A stretch of 64,000 bases of DNA, from the NCBI RefSeq assembly GCF_007431345.1, contig NZ_CP041730.1, positions 930,001 to 994,000 on the forward strand, written 5' to 3'. Source of the DNA: Chitinimonas arctica (GTDB lineage: Bacteria; Pseudomonadota; Gammaproteobacteria; Burkholderiales; Chitinimonadaceae). Within the stretch, counting starts at the first letter, position 1. Each line of letters begins with the position of its first letter. Position numbers and translations under genes: made by a program. Of this stretch, positions 59,869-64,000 are shown in pieces. The notes beneath the pieces are model-generated. The model saw nothing but the letters and a program-made list of their open reading frames with translations, searched no databases and had not been told where the DNA came from.

Positions 59869-59894
59869 CCTGACTTCGTGCCCGCAGCAAAAAA

Positions 59895-60161
59895 TCATAT
59901 CGCGGTGTCCGAAAATACTTGACCACTACAATTAGCCGGCGGTGCGGTTGCTGGTGGACGGCTTAGTAGCTCCCGCACATGGTGCATCGCCAACAGTGGG
60001 ATAAAAATCGACACATGAGCGCCAGCCGTCAGTCTCGCCAGTTCAGACGCGTAGAGCTCCGCAACATAAGAAATCGACCTGTTTGTCTGCTTGGCTAGCA
60101 GCCTGACGCCAGGCAGATCGGAGAATTCATGATTGGGTCGAGACATAGACACATCGCTCAC
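59895..60161 (-). CDS. DUF3562-like small protein
   Basis: 88 residues. The centre LLAKQTNRSISYVAELYASE with ELARLTAGAHVSIFIPLLAM and HHVRELL matches the DUF3562 pattern (variable start, conserved Leu-Tyr-Glu-Leu-Ala helix pair). Soluble, no known role. Stands alone on the minus strand. Confidence 0.6.
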   Translation of the reverse strand: MSDVSMSRPNHEFSDLPGVRLLAKQTNRSISYVAELYASELARLTAGAHVSIFIPLLAMHHVRELLSRPPATAPPANCSGQVFSDTAI

Positions 60162-60262
60162 CTTGGGTTGCCAACGAAAGCATACCCCCAGTATGAGGTT
60201 GGATACCGTACGTCAAACCACATAGCTGAGAAGTCGTGCAGACTGATTGCGACTGCCACACT

Positions 60263-61300
60263 TCATTTTGCTAACCGGTCGAGATTTTTCTGTGCGTCAG
60301 CGTGACCCTGGGCAGCAGATTTTCGGTACAAGTCGAGTGCTTGCCGATCATCCTGAGTTAGTCCTAGGCCGTGTTCGTACAGATAACCGAGTTTGTTCTG
60401 CGAAAAAGCATCCCCTTGTGTTGCGGCCTTGCGATACCAGGCAGCGGCTTGGGAATAATCTGGCGGCACGCCACGGCCAGCCTCATACAGTGTCGCAATG
60501 CTCAATTCCGCAGTGGCTAGCCCCTGTTCGGCACTTTTTCGATACCACGTCATCGCTTGCGCGTAGTCCTGCGGCACGCCATGGCCCTGTTCGAACATAT
60601 CCCCGACATTGCATTGGGCAATCGGATGTCCTTGATCCGCAGCCTTGCGATACCAGGCCATGGCTTGTGCATAGTCCCGCGGCACACCGAAGCCTTTCAT
60701 ATACATCAGTCCAAGATTGAACTGCGCGCGGGAGAAACCCTTCTCGGCGGCTTTTCGAAGCCAGAAAAACGCTTCAGAAAAGTCTCGCGGCACGCCTTTG
60801 CCATCTAAAAAAAGCACGCCCAGCGCGTTCTGAGCAACTGGCATCCCCTGTTTGGCTGCCCTTCGGTACCAAGCGATAGCCTGTTCATAATCCTGCGGCA
60901 CGCCGAGCCCCTGCTGGTACATCCATCCGAGGCTGGTCTGAGCAGTCGCACGCCCCTGCTCAGCGGCTTTGCCGCACCAGGCCAGTGCCTGCGAGTCATC
61001 TTGCGGCACGCCGAGGCCACCGAGGTACAGCGTACAGAGATTGGTCTGCGCATCCGCATTGCCCTGCTGCGCGCTCTTGCGATACCAAGCCAAAGCTTGC
61101 AGGTAGTCCTGCGCAACTTCCTGACCTAGCTGATACATTGAGCCCAGCTTGTTTTGGGCGGCGGCATGGCCGCTTTCCGCCAACGCACGCACCTCATCGA
61201 GTGTCGCCTGCTGAAGGTCCGTTTTATGTCCATTCAATCCCGCCCAGGCCATACCGGACAATCCCACTGCCATGGTAAGCAGCCAAATACGTACTTTCAT
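60263..61300 (-). CDS. Secreted Sel1-repeat protein
   Basis: 345 residues. Signal peptide MKVRIWLLTMAVGLSGMAWA, then eight Sel1 repeats of 36 residues (pattern AQxxLGxMYxxGxGVPQDYxQAxxWYRKAAxQG) filling residues ~45-340. Sel1 solenoids are protein-protein scaffolds, often periplasmic. It follows the PilN-like gene after 25 bases in the same direction and may be cotranscribed with it; in intact machines of this kind a PilO-like gene would be expected in that place. Confidence 0.9.
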   Translation of the reverse strand: MKVRIWLLTMAVGLSGMAWAGLNGHKTDLQQATLDEVRALAESGHAAAQNKLGSMYQLGQEVAQDYLQALAWYRKSAQQGNADAQTNLCTLYLGGLGVPQDDSQALAWCGKAAEQGRATAQTSLGWMYQQGLGVPQDYEQAIAWYRRAAKQGMPVAQNALGVLFLDGKGVPRDFSEAFFWLRKAAEKGFSRAQFNLGLMYMKGFGVPRDYAQAMAWYRKAADQGHPIAQCNVGDMFEQGHGVPQDYAQAMTWYRKSAEQGLATAELSIATLYEAGRGVPPDYSQAAAWYRKAATQGDAFSQNKLGYLYEHGLGLTQDDRQALDLYRKSAAQGHADAQKNLDRLAK

Positions 61301-61325
61301 TTCAATTCCCTTTGCTTACTGCGCA

Positions 61326-61865
61326 TCAGCGATTTGAGCTGGGCCCCACCACCACCGCCTTGATCTCGAATTCAACCGTCTCCAAACGCTCGCGCAGCAC
61401 CGTCTGCTGGTGGCTGAGATGCACCCGGTTCAACACGGCCTGCCCCGCCAGCGCATCCAGATAGGCTTCCAAGGCGCGGCGATCGCGCGCCTCGCCGCGC
61501 AGGATCAGTTGGCGACTGGTCTTGTCGGGTTGGAATTCGAGTAACTCCACGTCGGCTTTGCCCGCCCGTTCGATGGCCAGGAAGACTTCCGGCCACGGGT
61601 AATCGCGCTCGGCTTGAAGTGCCGCCCATTGTTTTTGCGTACGCTGCGACGCCTTGTCGTCTACCGGCTTGGCAGCGCGGCGCTGCTGGGCTTGCAGCCT
61701 TTCGCTACGGGCGGCGAGCTGTTCGGTGCGCATAGCGGTTTGATAGCCGTCCTGCGCCAACCAAGCCGCGCCGATCAGCAGCACGGCGACCAGCAGCCAC
61801 AGCCAGCCGGCATGGCGCAGCGGCGGACGAAGATAAGGGCTAAGCGGGTCCATATTCATTGCCAT
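61326..61865 (-). CDS. PilN/GspL-like inner-membrane assembly protein
   Basis: 179 residues. A short cytoplasmic start (LSPYLRPPLRHA) precedes one membrane helix (WLWLLVAVLLIGAAWLAQ), a coiled coil (LAARSERLQAQQRRA) and a ferredoxin-like domain (WPEVFLAIERAGKADVELLE; RRALEAYLDALAGQAVLNRV). This is the PilN layout. It overlaps the PilM-like stop by ten bases. The partner PilO-like protein is not here; a PilO-like gene is at the left window edge. Confidence 0.75.
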   Translation of the reverse strand: MAMNMDPLSPYLRPPLRHAGWLWLLVAVLLIGAAWLAQDGYQTAMRTEQLAARSERLQAQQRRAAKPVDDKASQRTQKQWAALQAERDYPWPEVFLAIERAGKADVELLEFQPDKTSRQLILRGEARDRRALEAYLDALAGQAVLNRVHLSHQQTVLRERLETVEFEIKAVVVGPSSNR

Positions 61866-62626
61866 TCGCTGGGGGTAAGGGCTTGCACCACTGCGCCGGG
61901 CAGGTTGGCGACGATCTGTCCGGCACCGCTGCTCGCGTCATCTGTCGCGGCCGACCAGGTGGCGACCTGTTCGATCGCACCGTGCAGAGCAGCCAGACGG
62001 CGTAGCAGGCGGGTAGTGGCGGCTTGCGCGTCGCCGGCTGCGGGTTCGACGTCATAGCCGATCAGGCCGGCATGGTCATACAGCAGAGCGGTACTGCGGC
62101 TGGCATCGCCCAGTAGCAGCAGGCGCTTGCCTTCTCCCGGTGCGCAAGGCGCACGGTGGTAGACGGCGGCGGACAGTGGCAAGACAGTGCGCAGGCGCAG
62201 ACCGTGTGCCTGGCACAAGGCCGGCAGTTCGGCCATCCAACCGCGCCGCAATGCGTACGCCAGACCCAGCCGACCATGATGACGGAAATCGCTGTGTTGC
62301 ACCCACTCCCCATCCAGCGGCTGGCCTTGCTGTTCAAAGCAGGCTTGCGCATAGGCTTCAACCTCGGCCGGCGTCTGCAGCGCCGGCTGCCAGGCGAGCG
62401 GCGCCAGGGCCGCCAGGCTGTCGGAGACAGTCAGCACCAAGCGGCTGCCCGGCCGCCATTGCCCGGCGTGTTCGGTCAGCAGTGCGTGCAGTTCAGCCAG
62501 CAGATCAAACGGTGCGGGGCGCGGTGCATATTCGCTCCAGCGCGGCGCGGCGGACCGGCCAAGCTGCAGGCCGCGCCGGCCCGGAAACAGACTGGCATAG
62601 ACGGTTTTAGGCCACAAAGGTGACAC
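61856..62626 (-). CDS. PilM/GspL-cytoplasmic-like actin-fold protein
   Basis: 256 residues from the GTG at 62626, which has AGGAGG seven bases upstream and overlaps the GspE stop by 20 bases; a longer ATG reading to 62746 would sit inside gspE. Short PilM-like protein: ATPase-fold segments LVLTVSDSLAALAPLAWQPA, LPALCQAHGLRLRTVLPLSA and GKRLLLLGDASRSTALLYDH (phosphate-loop-like). PilM binds the PilN N-terminus and couples it to the ATPase. It is shorter than classic PilM (~350), so part of the fold may be lost. Confidence 0.6.
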   Translation of the reverse strand: MSPLWPKTVYASLFPGRRGLQLGRSAAPRWSEYAPRPAPFDLLAELHALLTEHAGQWRPGSRLVLTVSDSLAALAPLAWQPALQTPAEVEAYAQACFEQQGQPLDGEWVQHSDFRHHGRLGLAYALRRGWMAELPALCQAHGLRLRTVLPLSAAVYHRAPCAPGEGKRLLLLGDASRSTALLYDHAGLIGYDVEPAAGDAQAATTRLLRRLAALHGAIEQVATWSAATDDASSGAGQIVANLPGAVVQALTPSEWQ

Positions 62627-64000
62627 GATTGACCTCCTGCAATGTGGTCTGGCCGTCGCGCACCCCCTGCAGGGCGACCTCGCGCAACAAGCGGGTGCCT
62701 TCGCGGCGGGCCTGCTCCTTGAGGGTGCGCAGCGAGGCGCGGTCAATGATCATTTCGCGCAGCTCGTCGCTGAGGCACATGACTTCGGCCACCGCCCGGC
62801 GGCCCTTGTAGCCGCTACCGCGGCATTGCGGACAACCGCGGCCGGCACGGAAGCGGTAGTTCTCCGGATCGGGGATGCCGGAGTCGGCCAATAAGGCGGC
62901 ATCGAGCTGCTGGTCGGTCACGCAGTGCGGGCAGTTTTGCCGCACCAGCCGCTGCGCCACCACGCCCGTCAGGGCCGAGACCAGGTGATACGGGTCCACG
63001 CCCATATGCATAAAGCGGCCGATGACGTCGAAACTGTTGTTGGCATGCACCGAGGTAAACACCAAGTGGCCGGTCAGCGCCGACTGCACCGCGATCTGGG
63101 CGGTTTCCGCATCGCGGATCTCGCCGACCAGGATCTTGTCCGGATCATGGCGCAGGATGGAGCGCAGGCCGACGGCAAAGCTGAGGCCCTTCTTTTCGTT
63201 GACCGGAATCTGCAGCACGCCGGGCAGCTGGTATTCGACCGGATCTTCGATGGTAATGAACTTATCTTCGCCCTGGTTGATCTCGGTCAAGGCCGCATAC
63301 AGGGTAGTGGTCTTGCCGCTGCCGGTCGGACCGGTGGCCAGCAGCATGCCGTGGGGCGCGGCCGACAACCGGCGCAGTACGCGCACGGTGTCGGCATCGA
63401 ATCCCAGCGAATCCAGCGTCAGGCGCTGCACCTGGTCGATCAGGGCTTGCTTGTCCAAAATCCGCAGCACGGCATCTTCGCCGTGGATGCTGGGCATGAT
63501 GGAGACGCGGATATCGATATCGCGGCCCTTGGCGGCAATGCGGAAGCGGCCGTCCTGCGGGATGCGCTTTTCGGCGATATCGAGTTCGGCCAGCACCTTG
63601 ATACGGGCGATGGCCTGTTCGGCCAGCGCGGTTTTGTTGACGGTGGCAATACGGTTCAGCACGCCGTCGATACGGAACTTGATCACCAGGCCTTGCGGGA
63701 TCGATTCGAGGTGGATATCGCTGGCTTCGCAGCGCAAGGCATCGAACACGGTCGAGTTGATCAAGCGCACGGCCGGACTGGCCTCGCCCTGGATCGATGC
63801 CAGGGTCAGGTCGGCGCTGGCATCGCGCGCCAGTTCGATGGATTGGTCCAGGCCGACCGCATCGGCCACGGCGCTGAAACCGGCCTCGTGCCGTTCCAGC
63901 TCGGCGCGCAGCAGGGCGGGGTCGGCCAGGTAAAGCGCCGTCAGCGGCAAGGCTTGGGCGGCCAGCCACGGGCCCAGCCGGCTATCCAGCGGCTGGCCGA
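62607..64000 (-). CDS. GspE/PilB-type secretion ATPase (5' end outside window)
   Basis: 464 residues are visible and the frame is open to the window edge. The core has Walker A ATGPTGSGKTTTLYAALTEI, Asp box ITIEDPVEYQLPG, Walker B RHDPDKILVGEIRDAETA and the His box SALTGHLVFTSVHAN. The four-Cys zinc motif of GspE/PilB is present (NCPHC and GCPQCRGSGYKGR). It powers pseudopilus or pilus assembly. First visible gene of the run ATPase - PilM-like - PilN-like on the minus strand. Confidence 0.93.
   Translation of the reverse strand, partial: GQPLDSRLGPWLAAQALPLTALYLADPALLRAELERHEAGFSAVADAVGLDQSIELARDASADLTLASIQGEASPAVRLINSTVFDALRCEASDIHLESIPQGLVIKFRIDGVLNRIATVNKTALAEQAIARIKVLAELDIAEKRIPQDGRFRIAAKGRDIDIRVSIMPSIHGEDAVLRILDKQALIDQVQRLTLDSLGFDADTVRVLRRLSAAPHGMLLATGPTGSGKTTTLYAALTEINQGEDKFITIEDPVEYQLPGVLQIPVNEKKGLSFAVGLRSILRHDPDKILVGEIRDAETAQIAVQSALTGHLVFTSVHANNSFDVIGRFMHMGVDPYHLVSALTGVVAQRLVRQNCPHCVTDQQLDAALLADSGIPDPENYRFRAGRGCPQCRGSGYKGRRAVAEVMCLSDELREMIIDRASLRTLKEQARREGTRLLREVALQGVRDGQTTLQEVNRVTFVA

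Noticed and set aside
60305..61165. Short repeated DNA pattern taken for a CRISPR array or tandem repeat
   Set aside because: The ~108-base periodicity is the DNA of eight Sel1 protein repeats, coding and diverged; no spacers.
1..64000. CRISPR array or cas genes
   Set aside because: No regularly spaced direct repeats and no Cas motifs seen.

Overview
The window is chromosomal DNA of high GC (roughly 60 percent by eye) from a Gram-negative bacterium, most likely a betaproteobacterium. The support is a type II secretion / type IV pilus-like envelope machine, a fabI - (MaoC-phosphotransacetylase) - ackA operon of the kind seen in polyhydroxyalkanoate-making Burkholderiales and Neisseriales, multidomain sensor kinases and several GGDEF/EAL and chemotaxis genes. 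I cannot name the genus from sequence alone.

Layout. 1-4.5 kb: second half of a T2SS/T4P-like operon (PilO-like, PilP/GspC-like, a secretin with a C-terminal cohesin-like domain, three pseudopilins). 4.5-18.1 kb: core-type genes (Rpn nuclease, UvrB, a PAS-GGDEF-EAL protein, a type I secretion ABC/adaptor pair, a periplasmic binding protein, a GNAT-like protein, a chemoreceptor and a small protein starting Met-Cys). 18.1-22.4 kb: accessory patch with a truncated miniature inverted-repeat element, a truncated paralogue of a gene at 26.9 kb, and two tandem secreted paralogues whose upstream regions are duplicated too. 22.4-26.5 kb: Crp/Fnr regulator and the acetyl/acyl metabolism operon. 26.9-29.4 kb: unrecognised two-gene unit with an effector- or toxin-like first protein.

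29.6-43.2 kb: a lambdoid prophage early region inserted next to a 28-bp tRNA-Ser 3' end. It has int/xis, a leftward recombination operon (SSB-like, Sak4-like ATPase, Gp157-like), a CI-like repressor between two operator regions with readable promoters, Cro, replication O-like and DnaB-like genes, a nin-like region (NinB, DUF1364-like, RusA) and a Q-position gene. No terminase, capsid, tail or lysis gene follows. Instead there is a three-gene cassette (TIGR04255-like, unknown, permuted NlpC/P60-like), a terminator, a frameshifted P4-type integrase remnant and an AT-rich two-gene cassette with a putative abortive-infection protein. A truncated IS3-family element closes the island.

46.7-53.7 kb: a translationally coupled hybrid kinase - receiver - hybrid kinase operon. 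53.8-55.9 kb: gene debris (Crp-like and IstB-like fragments), a small unknown gene, and a MITE into whose end an IS630-family element has jumped. 56.3-59.9 kb: two tandem copies of a gene pair, EIIA-Ntr-like plus a kinase-dead N-acetylglutamate-kinase-like protein, separated by a YnfA-like gene. 59.9-64 kb: a DUF3562-like protein, a Sel1-repeat protein, then PilN-like, PilM-like and GspE/PilB-like genes on the minus strand, i.e. the first half of the same kind of machine whose second half lies at the left edge. The two halves converge, as expected if an inversion split one operon between pilN and pilO.
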